From Piezodorus guildinii (lineage: Eukaryota; Arthropoda; Insecta; Hemiptera; Pentatomidae): a stretch of 64,000 nucleotides of DNA. The position numbers and the translations under genes were made by a program. Below are positions 21,186-33,504 of this stretch, piece by piece. The stretch's first letter is position 1. Each line of letters begins with the position of its first letter. Location: positions 91,915,521 through 91,979,520 of the forward strand of contig CM041297.1 in NCBI GenBank assembly GCA_023052935.1, in the 5' to 3' direction. The notes under the pieces are model-generated. The model ran no database searches. It worked only from the letters and a program-made list of their open reading frames with translations, and was not told the origin of the DNA.

Positions 21186-21476
21186 TCGTATTCATTCTAT
21201 CAAAATTTACTATTTTCAGTTGAAATGCACATATTCAAGTTTATGCTTCTGAATAATTAAAAATTATAAGGTGATAAATTTTTAATAAATATAATTATAA
21301 TAAGTGCTCATATTTTCCTATAAGCTCTAGTTTCCTAGTGCGTTCAACAAGTTAAATATATTTAGCATATTAATCTATATTTAATATCAAACAACAGATT
21401 ATGTATTGAAGGCTTTTAGTATGATTTAGATGGGATATATAATCCGTTGATCATTTATAGTAATAATTAAATTTAA

Positions 21477-22125
21477 TCTATTAATAGCTTTTTAAAATAT
21501 TTATTTTGTTCAATAAATGAAATTTATTTACAATCATGGCTAAATTATTTAATGCAGGAGTTTGGTATGAGAACATATTTTGACGTGATGACAAATCTTG
21601 ACTCATTTTTTATAAACTTTAAGTTTTAAAAATAGCATCAGCAAGAATTTTCTTACAATGAGCTCAACGTTGTAATTTTTATTAAATATTTTTTTGACTT
21701 CTAAGTTATAAATATTACTATGACCTACTTATTCAGAATGTTTAAATTGGAATATAAATATTTCCCTTTTTATCTTGTATACATGTGTATAAAATACAAT
21801 CAATAAATAGCTTTTACAAAATATTTATTTTATTTAATAAATGGAATGTTTTTTTAATGGCTAAATGCTTTTATCCAGGAATTTGATATGAGAGTAGGTT
21901 TTGAAGTGATGACGAATCTTGAAATCATATAAGAATTGACTGATTTTAATAATCTTTATATTTAATATTATCATTAAGAATTTTCTTACAATGACCTTAA
22001 AGTTGTAATTTTTGTAAAATATGCTATTGAATTCTCAGTTATGAAATATTACTAAGACCTACTACCAAGAATGCTCAAATTGGTATATAAATATAAATTT
22101 TGCTTTCTATCTTTTACACATGTTA
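21477..22125 (+). repeat. Direct tandem duplication, two units of about 323 bp
   Basis: Unit 1 (21477-21798) and unit 2 (21799-22125) share, in order, ATAGCTTTT..AAATATTTATTTT, TTTGRTATGAGA, GTGATGACRAATCTTGA, AAGAATTTTCTTACAATGA, GTTGTAATTTTT and ACATGT. They are diverged and non-coding. An (A)n run follows at 22125-22140. Confidence 0.8.
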
Positions 22126-23235
22126 AAAAAAAAAAAAAAAATCTATTATGATGATCATCGGCTTGGTATTGGAAAATAAATAACTATGTATCATAGCCAA
22201 AGACCATACATTGGAATTTGATAATACGTTCGGCGATTGAAATTGAATTAATTACTTTAAATTAAATTACATTCCTTTAACTTAAATTACATTAAATTAA
22301 GGTTAGACAATTAATGAACCCATAAAAAGCAAATCAGTGATGATATGAGTGTTGGTGGGAAATTGGTTGAACGAAATACAGATGGGGAATTTTCGTTACT
22401 AATCTTATTGATTTGAGGTTTAATTGCGAATGGGGTTTAATGGTGGAAGTTATGTATATATGACAAGTTTATTTTGTGTCAAACTCAGGTTCTCTATATT
22501 TTATGATTATTAAACTTAGGAATAAGTTTTTTAATTGTATTTATTAAATGAGATAACTTTAACTATCAACACATATAATATAAAGACAGGTTTAGGGACA
22601 TGTCTTGAAATGAATATGAATACGAAAATGTATATATGATTAGTAATCGAAATGGTAATAATTCCGGTGATACTGATACATCAAGATATATGACTGAATA
22701 GGTAGAAAAATTTAAATTTCTTTTTTAACTCAGAAAAAAAAAATAAATAAAAAAATAAGAGGGAAAAAGTCACTGTTAAAGTCGAGAGACACGTGTTATT
22801 ATTTGGTAGCCGCTCGTGGCTTATATCGTGAAAGGCTAGAATTTATAAAATTCCTATTCTACCGATGGTTCTTACAGATGTGAAACGTGATAGCTTACTT
22901 TTAAAATGATGAACAATACCTAAGGGTTTTCTGGAATAAGATATTACGTAAAATATTTGGTGTGAATATAGTTGAGGCCATTAAAAAATTTAGAAGGTTA
23001 CACAAAGAAGTAGTATCGTAGAGAATCAAATGTGCATCCTACAAAAAGTTATACACTGAACTTAATGAAAGAACTAATTCTTTAAAAGTTAGTAAGCCCT
23101 TAGTTGAGGCGCAGGTGGGAAGATTGTGTTAAATCTGATCTCGGGGATCTTTACGCTTTGCATGCGACGCTTAAAAAAATATATATTTATCCCTTCTGCC
23201 TAAAAATATTCATCTTAAATGAGAAGAAGTTTTTC
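22126..23235. other. A/T-rich spacer with a possible LINE remnant at 22900-23160
   Basis: Around 22930-23000 one plus-strand frame reads NKILRKIFGVNIVE, which recalls the C-terminal region of RTE-type reverse transcriptases. The frame breaks repeatedly, so this is only a possibility. The rest shows nothing. Confidence 0.3.
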
Positions 23236-23239
23236 TTTG

Positions 23240-23790
23240 TTTTAATTTTTCATTTATAGTAATTTACAACTGCATTATACAAACACAGGAAGTAAATTTG
23301 CAGGGTAAAGAAAATTCATGGAAATGTCTTGAGAAGGAACTACCCAGTTGTAGCACTTCATTAACTATTTTAAGGCAGTAGGTCCCGAGGCCATCTTCTT
23401 TTCAATCTCCTCGGCTGTTTATCAGGAATATCTTAGGAATATAGATTGCGGACAAATAGATTAGTGTGGGCAGGGAGTTTGCAATGAAAAGAGGTACATC
23501 TATCACGGGGCTCGATGGGGGAAATGGTATGCTGAGTTCATTATGGAGGAGACGATTTGTGACAAAATAAGGGGCAATCAGGATTTAGGGTAGGATTGTA
23601 ATTTTTGGATGCGGGAGGAATTAGATAACTTAGTGGAGCAATATTCCATAAGTCCAAATAGGTCTGATAATAGTGATGCAGATGAGTTTTTTGTAGTTAA
23701 CTGGAAGTTTTGAGCATTTGTCTAGTAAGTGTTGGAATCATCGGTACCTTCGAGCAGTTTTTTGTCTTGTGCGAGGATAAAAAAAAGTTA
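23240..23790 (-). mobile_element. Family B Jockey-like LINE, 5'-truncated and degraded
   Basis: The minus-strand reading matches the 36633-37300 copy from its 3' UTR (TTTACAACTGCATTATACAA as read on the plus strand) through the end of the reverse transcriptase ORF. Shared plus-strand blocks include GGTCCCGAGGCCATCTTCTT, TTTGTGACAAAATAAGGGGC and TTTGTCTAGTAAGTGTTGGA. Several frame breaks make it a pseudogene. Confidence 0.85.
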
Positions 23791-23794
23791 AATC

Positions 23795-25225
23795 GTTATC
23801 ATTGATAGCATTTCATTCGCTAAACAGCCTAGATAAATTTTCTATACAGATCTCTTCTTAGGATGTTGTTCTACCTAGATCGAGGGTGGGCCATACTAAC
23901 TTGGCACTCCTACATCACAACACACACATTGTCAACACTGTAACAGCCTTACATATGGTTATATTGGAGAAATATCTTGTTTACCTGTCATATCTAAAGA
24001 GATCAGGAATAAGACCTAGTACAGCAACATTATTAAGATTAGCATGGACCCCAATCAAATAATGATATGCTTATTAACAGTCTAATACACCATACAAAAA
24101 CTTCGATTATTTAAAAAATGCAGGACAAACATGCATAAAAAACCTGAAAAAGAGATGTACTGCTGGGTACTATCCTTCCTCATACCTGACCTTTTATTTA
24201 TTTATTTTTATTATTTTATTTTATTTGCTGGTAGTCATTAAAAGGTGCGAATCAATAAATGAAGTGAATTTTTTTTTTTATTAAAATAGAAAATAAAATA
24301 ATTAAATGCGAACTGTGCAATTAAAACATGTCATTAAATGAATTTGACAGGAGTAAATTACGGTGGTTCGTTAGTTCGGTTTAATTACACGTGCTTCACC
24401 CCTTTTCATAAACATTTTTCCTTGTTTTGTTTTTTTAATAAATAAGGGATTCTGTGGGATAAAGGACCACGCCGATAGATTCTCGAGGACCAAAATTCCT
24501 TAACCATAAACCATAACCCATATTGTTTAGCGGGATTTTAAGATTCATTTTGCAGACAAACAGAAAGAGAAAATTATTCAGGTTTGAATCTTATACAAAT
24601 TAATTTTTAATGATTTTCAGTAATTGGCTAAGAAAAAAAAAATCATTAGTTTTTGATTAAAAATAATAGCTTAAGTACGTAAACTGAGATGAAGGATGGA
24701 CAAGAGATAGTCAGTTGATGATGAGGTTAGTGAGAAGAGTGAAAACATGGGTTGATATTGACCGCGACTGGGGCTCAGCTCATTATCCCCCTCAACCCAG
24801 CAATAAATCCTTGTCATTGGAGATCATTAATTCTCATAAATTTTTCTTTTTATCTTCTATCCAGTATCCTGCGTTTTCGGCAAATCATTCTTCCCTTTCA
24901 TTGTTTCGGCAAGTTTCATTCCGGTTCCGTTGTCGATGGCTCTGAGCAGTGTGCTGGGGTGAGGGTAAAAGAGAATGGATTATTCATTTATGTCATTAAA
25001 TAAAATATTATACCGTTACTTCACCATTAAATAAAACCATAAACGCTGTAAATATTGAATAAAATCTATTACGCGCCACACATGACTTTCATTTACCTTC
25101 ATTGTTAAAATAAATTTAAACATGTTTAAATTGATTTAAAGATATAGAAAAAAACAAACAAAAAAAAAAACCAGCAAATTATTACACGTTGGTTTATTAT
25201 TTCCAAATAACTATTGAATATTAGG
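23795..25225. other. Spacer, no gene recognised
   Basis: Overlapping open frames of 76-83 codons at 24715-25003 in a GC-richer patch have no known motif. Near 25085-25150 a short stretch (ACTTTCATTTACCTTCATTG) resembles the right end of R1 in reverse. Nothing else is supported. Confidence 0.5.
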
Positions 25226-25229
25226 GTAT

Positions 25230-25640
25230 ATTAATATATAAATGGTAGATATATATTTTCTCTTTCTTCAGTAATAACAGAGTTTTGGAAGAATTACATC
25301 TGTTCTAATTTGTGACTTCAATATCTAAGAATAATTATTTTTTTTCGTGCTTTACTAATTTTAGAACTCCATACCCATTTGTCTCTATCTTTAAAAATAA
25401 TTGAGTTATGGGCTTATATATAGGTGGCATTTGATTTTTTTTCTGTTTTCTTATTAATAACGGTGTAATGATTCTACAACTCTATACATTTTTTTCTCTA
25501 TCTTCTGAGATAACAAAGTTACAAGCGTATATATAGGCAAGCTTTAATTTTTTTTTTTTTTTTTTTTTTTCACTGTGTCCGGATTCTAAAACTCAATTCA
25601 ATTTTTTCTTTATCTTAAAATATAATGTTTAAAAGACGCT
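25230..25640 (+). repeat. Divergent tandem array, ~120-130 bp period
   Basis: Repeated elements in the same order include ATTCTAMAACTC, ATTTTTTTCTCTATCTT, a 15-20 bp block with AATAAYWGAGTTATRGGC, and GTATATATAGG followed by a T-rich run. At least three units are visible. The same units occur at 62.4-63.46 kb, so this is a dispersed array. Its function is unknown. Confidence 0.6.
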
Positions 25641-26160
25641 GCAAATTTTTTACACAATTTTATTATTTCCAAGTAACCATATTAGGGTATAACTGTTTAT
25701 ATAGCTGTTTATAGGCAATTAACTAATATGAAAAACAATAGATAGCTCAAAGAAAAATGACATATCGCTACTGCTAACTTCAAAACACTATATCGCTCCT
25801 AGTTCTGAACCAATTTTAATTATTCTTTTATCATTTTTAAGGAAAATTTAATTGTCTATGAAATAGCACTTTTAAAAAAAAAAAAAAAATCGTTATTCGG
25901 GTTCTTCGTATCTTGGAACGTAAAACCTCAAACTTTGAGATAGGAGGGGGGTGATTTTTTTTTTTTTTTTGTCATTTACAATGGTTCATTATGGAAGTAA
26001 TAAACCAAAAGCATTTAGACTTCGTTATCATTTCCTTTTATTTGCTTTAGATTTTGACTCAAATAATTCAAATAAAATTTCATGATTCCAGAATACTTGA
26101 AATCTTCAATAATAACCAAGTTTTGATGGAATCACACCTATTATAATTTGTGGCTTAAAT

Positions 26161-26390
26161 TTAAAGATCAATTATTTTAAGTATTAAGGCAAGTGGGCCA
26201 GAATGGGAGAGAAATGGTTTTTCATGGAAGGAATGGTATCTGGTTAGGTCCAAGTCAGCAACATATGTTACATTAAGGTCTTTATGGATGAGTGTTACAA
26301 AGTAAGGAGCATTGCTGATGTCACAAAAGATTTTGGAGAGGATTGAATACGAATAGAATTCCATGGTGTAGCAGAGTTTAATGGTAAAAG
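26161..26390 (-). pseudogene. Family B reverse transcriptase C-terminal fragment
   Basis: The minus strand reads SNAPYFVTLIHKDLNV, then DLTRYHSFHEK, matching NAPYFVTNKIIHKDLDIP and ARTRYSSFYSK of the copy at 36772-37300. It is separated from the upstream half of the same ORF (27180-27450) by a CR1-like fragment, so the two pieces were probably one insertion. Confidence 0.8.
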
Positions 26391-26394
26391 TTGT

Positions 26395-27105
26395 TTGAAG
26401 GGATTTTTTTTAGTTCATTTTAATGAACCTTCATATATTCAAAAATCAAATCATACCTTCAATACCAAAAATCCATCCTACATTCTTGACCTACTCATTC
26501 CTTGTTCATCGGTACATTCGTTTAATACAAGATCCCAGTCCACTAACCTATATATTCCTTTTCATCAAAAATCATCCTTTAAAAAATCATTTAGTTTGTG
26601 TGCCACATCGTTCTGGAATTCCATACCTACCTCTTTACGCCAAGCACCTTCTTTAACCTCATTTAAAAGCAAACTGTTCCTTCATCTCCTCAACCATCCA
26701 TCTTCAGATTGATTGTAAACAAAACGCTAGAATAGTGGTCATGTTACATTTTAAAATGAGGACCACAACAAATATGAAAACAATGTTTTAGATATATATT
26801 CATCTTTCTCTTTCTTTCTTTGGTTTTTCTCGGTGACCTTATTTTACCATGAGAAGCACAATAGTAATTTATCTTCAGATACACATCTATGATTATATAA
26901 TTATAAACATATATGCATACTAAGTAATCGTATTCATAGTTATTTATTTAACTTTATTTTTAAATAATATTATATCTTAAGTTTGTATTTCTTTTATGTT
27001 TTTGTTTCTGTGCCAGACACAAGTCAAAGTTTTGTACTTTTCTGTTATTCTTAGGGGACTGAAGGTCCCAGAATAAAATTTACTTTGTTTCTTTCTTTCT
27101 TTCAA
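26395..27105 (+). mobile_element. CR1-like LINE, 3' end, inserted in family B
   Basis: The coding part 26395-26712 ends with the typical C-terminal block of CR1/L2-like reverse transcriptases: FNTRSQSTNLYIPFHQKSSF, then ATSFWNSIPTSLRQAP and SLTSFKSKL. A 3' UTR of about 390 bp ends with a hairpin (27055-27069) and a short tandem tail (TTTC)n at 27088-27105, unlike the poly(A) of the Jockey families. It is strongly 5' truncated. Confidence 0.75.
27055..27069 (+). other. 3'-terminal hairpin of the CR1-like LINE
   Basis: GGGAC TGAAG GTCCC lies just before the microsatellite tail. A reverse copy at 34594-34607 keeps the five-base stem with a different loop. Such 3' hairpins are recognition signals in related LINEs. 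Confidence 0.5.
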
Positions 27106-27179
27106 CCAAGTTTTACTCCATCGAGGTCTGTGCGATTGAAAAAATTAAGATGTAGTAGTTGGGTCATCATTTACTAACT

Positions 27180-27450
27180 TAAAAGTATTATTATCATAAG
27201 TGGAAATGACAATATTAGTATGGGTTGGGACATCAGCTGAATAGTCCTTGTAAAGAATGGGTGCTGAGATATTGCCTTAAGAAACATTAACTGAGAGAGT
27301 GGAAAGGGATGAACAGTAACAATTTAGATTTATTTTGAAGAATCTGTCAGTGAGGTAGGACTGGATGATAAGAAAGTTCGTAAAGAAAGGGGAGAAATTC
27401 CCAGATATTGTTAAGGAATCCCGAGTGCCAAGCTCGGTCAAAGGCCAACG
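27180..27450 (-). pseudogene. Family B reverse transcriptase middle fragment
   Basis: The minus strand reads LAFDRAWHSGFL (motif A), IIQSYLTDRFFKINL and APILYKDYSADVPTHT, with an altered catalytic box (TYDNNTF where YADDT is expected). It is degraded by stops and frame changes. It is the 5' half of the family B copy whose 3' half is at 26161-26390. Confidence 0.75.
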
Positions 27451-27454
27451 ATAA

Positions 27455-30290
27455 TATTTAAAAGTTATTTTAGAATGTACTGAATTTTAAGTTATATAAA
27501 AACTAGTCAAATTTATTTGTTGTATACTTTGTTTTGTATTTGCAAAATACTGGGAAAATAAGAAAAAAAAATCAAAAGAGTTGTACTTTTTAAAGAAAAA
27601 GAATGACAAAATACTTAGATCCGAAAAAAAAAAAGTTACATTCCTTTTATATAGAGGAAGCATTCTGAATAATTTTCTTTCAAGATCAGATGATATGGTG
27701 TTAAGCGTACAACAGAAATTGAGTCCAGAGTTAGTAAAAGACGCTTTTCATTCCTACATATTCACAGATGGATAAAGGAGAAAGCTTCAGCGTTCACCGG
27801 ACCAGATCGTACCTCACCCCGTTTGAAGCTCATCCAAATGCAAACGATCTTGCTGTTTAAAATGCGAAAAAGGGAATTTATCACTTTTTAAGTACCTCGA
27901 AAAGAGGGAAAACCTATTTCACGGATATTACCTTATTTGGTGAAGATATTTTTATGAAAGTGAAGATGAAAAAATATTTAATTTAAGCAAAAATGTGACG
28001 AATTTGAATTATTAAATGAAATTTCGATATGAATAAATCGTTTTAATTGTTATCCCTTAATTTATAATCAATCTATTCTCACTCGACTGTCCCACATACT
28101 ACTCCAACGTAATATCAATATTTTACTCATTCGTCCATAGGACTATTGCAAGATTGCATACATTCTACACTTCCAGGTCAGAAATTGAAAAATTGTTCGT
28201 TGTTATGGCCTTACGTTAAAGTGATGAGTCAGCCAGATGTTTCACTTATATATGCTTTTATTAAAGTCAACGTAACCTGAGCCTCACCTAATCTTCAGTA
28301 AGAGGTTGCTTTATAGCTCTTTGTAACTGGACACCATTGTTAATTCAAAGGCTGGGCTTCCAGAAAAAAATAATAATAATTTGTCCTTATCTACCAATAA
28401 ACTGACAACATAGGCTACAATATTGCTAATCGATATTTTATAAAAACTTTTCGGAAGAGGAAAAAATAGAAATTTATATTTCTTATTTCTTCTTATATTC
28501 TATTTATATTCAGTTATATTTCTAAAGAGAAAAGAAGAAATATGTAAGTTGTCGAGAGAGAACAGGTTGATGAAAATTCGTGAAATTTTGTGGTAGTGAA
28601 TTATTATGATACACTCTTACATCCTTTCAACCTATTATAGTAAATATTATTTTATTTGATGAAACACATGTTTCTATCAGAAATCAGTTTAATTGATTCT
28701 TTAAACTGATTCAATCATTAACTGTATTTCAAAATTCTTAAATTATTTTAACAAAAGAGATAAGTGAAAGTTTTGTGTTTTTTTAAGTAGTTTTGATTTA
28801 TTCATGAACTTTTAATTTTACAACATTAAAAATGTTGATAGTCTTCATATTGTTAAAAAAAAAAAACCTTCAAGATATATCTAATATTTTAATGATGTAA
28901 GCTAACACACACACATATACTTATCTATCTATATGTATATCTGTATATGTGTATATATATTTAAATATATAAAAATTAATTTGTAAACAAAAAATGCGCA
29001 CCCTTTTTATTTTTTTAATTTTACGATATAAGAACAAATTATCAAATGAAAAGACAATTTTTTTCCTTTTTACTTTAATGAAAATCTGTTGCCTCTTTTC
29101 CGTTTTAATTTTATTGGCATAATAATTAATTATTTGTTACCTGATTTCTTTCCTTGAGTTTTGACATATATCATCTTTCAACTTTTTTTTTTTCGTCTTT
29201 TAATTAAAAATGTTGAAATTAAATAACGGGATGATATGACCATTAGGGATTTCACTTTCCATTATTAAGTTCATTTCAAATATCTTTTCTCTGAGTCGCT
29301 TACATCCTCCACTTTTTAAATTACTTAATTTCAGTTATCGGTTTTGGAAATAAATATCATCAGTTATAAAAACCCTATCGAGAAATCACATAGGTTTAAT
29401 AAAGTACATATAAATACTATGATAATTTCGATGGTTATCGTAAGACCATTTGAACCATTAACCTCAAAGGTTAAGTATTTCGAAACATTCCAGCTTATTT
29501 TGCATATTTTGAGAGCCATGGTGTGATTATGGATTCAAAAATATTTCCCAGACTTATATATGTGATACATTTTCATTTTGTGTGAAGTTGCTATGCGGTT
29601 GCTATAAATTTAACTTAATAAAAAAAAAAAAAACAAGTCACACCAAGAAAAACAATCCCAATTCTGGGGTCTTTCAGTATTTTCGAAAATGTTGATGCTA
29701 GTTTTGGATTGTCAGTTTTTAGGACAAAGTTGAATGGCTTGCGGTTGGTTGGTTTCGTTGAGGGCAATTTATGCGAGTCGCCCTCAGCGATCCATTGTCC
29801 ACATTCCGGCCAATAGTCACTGTGTGATGAGATATTTCTTGTCCAGCTCCCTCTCTTCTCTTCCAAACTGAAGCTTTCCCCGTTGGGAAAACGCCCTGGA
29901 ATTCGGGTGAATGTTCTGGAATGACCTTGTTTAATGGCACAGAGAGGACCGTGAAGCATGCTTTGATGCTTCACATTTTTAGGGACAATTCAAGGGGAAA
30001 TCATTATGGGTGGAACCCATAGGAAATAAAGGGAATGCACACGCGAATTTTTTTTTGTACTTCGATCAATAATGATACATTTTTTAATTGGTTAAAAAAG
30101 CATTATCATGATATGTAATTAAGTTATTAATTATTTGCTTTAAATTTTGTTTGATTATTGATGTTATTTAGGCCTTTACCTTGACAAACGCCTGACTAGG
30201 GCATACCACTTCCAACGAAATAGAAAAGAACTGAATCCATGATATGTACTTCTTTCGATATTACTAGACAAACGTTCAAAAGTATTGTGA
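27455..30290. other. Spacer with an R1 end fragment at 28640-28770; no gene recognised
   Basis: GAAACACATGTTTCTATCAG, AACTGTATTTCAAAATTCTT and AAGTGAAAGTTTTGTG (28660-28780) correspond to the right end of R1. A minus-strand open frame of 119 codons at 29615-29974 lies in a GC-richer patch, but it ends in an F/Y run and has no known motif, so I do not call it a gene. Confidence 0.5.
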
Positions 30291-30350
30291 AGTGAGAATG
30301 GTTGACTGTGTGAGTAAGTGAGAGAAGTTAGTTCAGGGTTCTAGTTAGTT

Positions 30351-31426
30351 CTGGTGAAATCCAAATAGCCGCGAGGCTTGATCGCGGTCAAACTGCTTTT
30401 TCGGCTGCTGCAGGGGAGCAATTTTAAAATAAATCAATCTTTTTTAATTATTTTATTTTGGTGTAATTTTCTACGAATTCCTTCCTGACGGATGCTCAAT
30501 GAATTATTATGTTCCCTTACTACATATTTCATATGTAAGTAAGTGAAAGTAAAATAAATTATCGCACCCTATAAGACGACTGAAAAGAAGATGGCCACGG
30601 GTTTCATTAAGCGCTTCAAGTCATTTGAGTGCAACCAATAGGTAGTTCCTTCACAAGACACTGTCAAGTTTAACTTTTTGGCAGTTCCCAATATCTCGAT
30701 GCCATAAGACCATATAGGTTTTATCAGAACTTTATAAATAGTTAATTAGTTTGTCAATGATAATTTTGAACATGAGAGAAGTTAGGTTAGTGTGCAGTCA
30801 AATGAACACACAATTATGATATAAACTTAATAAACAGGTGCCAACGTTTCGGCCTATATTATTATCGGCCTTCTTCAGGGCGTATGAAGGAGAGCGTCAG
30901 AACAATGAAGGAATAATCCCGTTGGCACCTGTTTATTAAGTTTATATCTTAATTGTATGTTCTTTTGAATGCACCCTAAACTAACTTCTCTCATGTTTAA
31001 AATTATCATTGAAAAACTAATTAACTATTTATAAAGTTCTGATAAAACCTATATGGTCTTATGACATCGAGATATTGAGAACTGCCAAAAAGTCAAAAAA
31101 AAGTTAAACTTGATAGTGTCTTGTCAAGGAACTACATATTGGTTGCACTCAAATGACTTGAAGCGCTTAATGAAACCCGTGGCCATCTTCTTTTCAGTCG
31201 CCTTATAGGGCACGATAATTTATTTTACTTTCACATACATACATATGAAATATGTAGTAAGGGAACATAAGAATTCATTGAGTATCCGTCAGGAAGGAAT
31301 TCGTAATGAATTACACCAAAATAAAATAAATAAAAAAGATTGATTTATTTTAAAATTGCTCCCATGCAGCAGCCGAAAAAGCAGTTTGACCGCGATCAAG
31401 CCTCGCGGGTATTTGGATTTCACCAG
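30351..31426. mobile_element. Foldback element 2, ~500-bp inverted arms
   Basis: The left arm 30351-30846 is nearly the exact reverse complement of the right arm 30920-31426, around a 73-bp loop. Both ends carry CTGGTGAAATCCAAAT (or its complement). CTACATATTTCATATGTAAG inside the arms resembles the outer end of R1. The left flank (30286-30345, GAAGTGAGAATGGTTGACTG) matches the outer end of foldback 6 at 59138. The high arm identity implies a young element or continuing gene conversion. Confidence 0.9.
30840..30881 (-). ncRNA. Hammerhead-like motif, foldback 2
   Basis: On the minus strand: GCC, CTGAAGA, an extra A, stem II GGCC/GGCC with a 12-nt A/T loop, GAAA, CGTT, GGC. The core has A at the variable position of CUGANGA. 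The right arm keeps only CGTTGGC, so just one complete motif is present. Confidence 0.4.
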
Positions 31427-31429
31427 CTA

Positions 31430-33285
31430 ACTTACTTTTCATCACAGGTAACTATCTTCCAGTAAAATCTCATATTAGAAGGTTTTTCCCATAATTCATT
31501 TACAAGTTTCTTAACTCTTAGCTGATTGCTGAAGAGTAAGTACATGGTGGAGTAATCCAAAACTCTTTTTTACCTTCCCAATGGACATAAATTTTTATGC
31601 ACTATATTACTTTCATGCGATTGAATTTAGCTTCTGTATTAAAAAAAAAAAAAGGTGATAACTATTTTTTTATTTAGCTTTAAACCAAACCAAATATTAC
31701 ATTTATTTATCACATGATAGATTATAAATAAAGAACAGGGTTTTCTGGGAATTCGTAACTGTAACGAGATTAATGTCTAATTCACTTTTTAAACAAAAAT
31801 GATTTTTTAAAGGATTTATTAATTTATTACTCATTCACCATCCAGTTGTATCAACAAACTTTGAAAAGCCTTATAAAACATGTTTTACAATTCATAAATT
31901 ATCCTCAATACTTTTGTAACTTATTGGCAGTGAACAGATAATGATACTACAAGTTAGCTTGTTAATTTACCATTGTGAGGAACAGTAATTGCCTATCGAT
32001 TTTGTAAGATGTTGCTATTGAGCCTGCGATAAAGCTTTTGAGGAAGGATAGCACTGGTTGGGTTAGTTGGTTGCGAATGTATCCATTGTCTAGAAGCTAT
32101 CCCTCTTCTCTCCATACTGTTGAGCAACAAGGGTTTTTTCAGTAACCGTGATTGGTGTGTTAGTTGAGTGGCGTTCCTGAAAACGCCATCTATTTAATTC
32201 CGATATATTTTTTAATGAAGAATTACCACTCTATTAATTAATTTCCTTGTTGAAATATATTACATTGGAATTCCATGAAAATATTTATTTATAAAATTTA
32301 TTTAGGGTGCGGAATGAAAGAAGATTTTTCGAGGTGGCCATACTCAAACGCAGAGGAAATGAAATCATCTACCCCCATGTACCTCTCTGAAGGCAACCCC
32401 CTCTAACTCAGGGAGTAAATGTTCATTGATTGTTGTATTGTTCATTGTGAACGACGAAGCGTGTATAAACATTTTTACTTTATTGTTTTAAGAAATTACA
32501 GTGAGTAGCAACAGTTCAGAAGAAGATTTTGTCATACAGCTTCATGATACAGGATCATAAAGCTCCTTATATTTTTCAACTGTTAAATAAGTTCTTCTTC
32601 CTTCTTGGGTGGTTTAAAACAATAGTAACAATGAACAACGACAATGAGAGACACGAACTGGGACGTAGGGAGGACCGATCAAGCACGAGTACGGCCAAAG
32701 ACTTCCGTACACCATCGGAATCGACATAAAATATAAATTTACACTCCGTTTCACCGGCCACACTAAGCGGAGTGGAAAGGCGGGGGAAAGGAAATTCGTT
32801 TTTCGAATCCTCTCCCCTACAGTTGCCATCAGAGTCGACCGGCAATTGCTTTCCTCTCCACTGAGTGTGGCCACTCTTCGACAATTTTAATGAGATTCTT
32901 ATGTAAATGAAGTAATTTGGATTCGATCATAAAATTCGTCTCGCTTTTGCATTTCGCCAAGTATGGCCAGGCTTCCAAGGGTGGTCTAGTGCAGTTGTTA
33001 GGAATAAAAACTGTTTGCGGACACCTTCAGTTTAATGGTGAAAATCTCCTAAATATTAGATTTAAATTTATATTTTTAGTAGGCTACACATTATAGCGTA
33101 CATTTCATCCGAAATACCTCAACCGAAACTGTGTATTTTTGATATTTCCTGGGAAAATAAGAACCAGGCTGAAGCAGTTTACTTCAATGTGCGAAACACT
33201 GAATAACTAAAATTAATATAATTAATTAATCTCGGCAGGTGGCCCTAGAGTTTTCATTTTATATTTCGGATTCTGTAACTTGCGT
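31430..33285. other. Spacer with a GC-rich imperfect inverted repeat at 32756-32872; no gene recognised
   Basis: GGCCACACTAAGCGGAGTGG (from 32756) is complementary to the segment ending at 32872, with three mismatches in 24. Overlapping open frames of 66-102 codons around 32529-32884 come from this inverted repeat and have no known motif. Confidence 0.45.
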
Positions 33286-33289
33286 TAGA

Positions 33290-33480
33290 TACCAAAACAT
33301 AGAACTTCCACGTCCTCCGTAAAATCTCTGACTGCCATGTTCTCCCTCACCTCGTATATCCACATTTTGCAGTCTTCCTCGCCATTGCCTTTTCTCCGGG
33401 CAGTACTTGAGCAGTCTAAGTGGCCAACGCATTTCCGTCCATCTTTCTGACGTGGGCGTACCACATGAGTCTCTTCTGTA
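33290..33480 (-). pseudogene. RTE-type LINE remnant, extreme C-terminus
   Basis: The minus strand reads RLMWYAHVRKMDGNALAT and, after a frame change, KMWIYEVRENMAVRDFTEDV. This recalls the GHV-RM ... W--D- ending of RTE-type reverse transcriptases, with stops. No ends or TSD were seen. Confidence 0.5.
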
Positions 33481-33504
33481 AAAAATAAAGGGAAAAAATT
33501 CTTA

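Noticed and set aside
24715..25003. Two overlapping plus-strand frames (76 and 83 codons)
   Set aside because: Both are open over the same bases, and neither has a family signature.
32529..32884. Overlapping frames of 66-102 codons in a GC-rich patch
   Set aside because: The patch is an imperfect inverted repeat. Three frames are open at once and none shows a known motif or codon bias that I can support.
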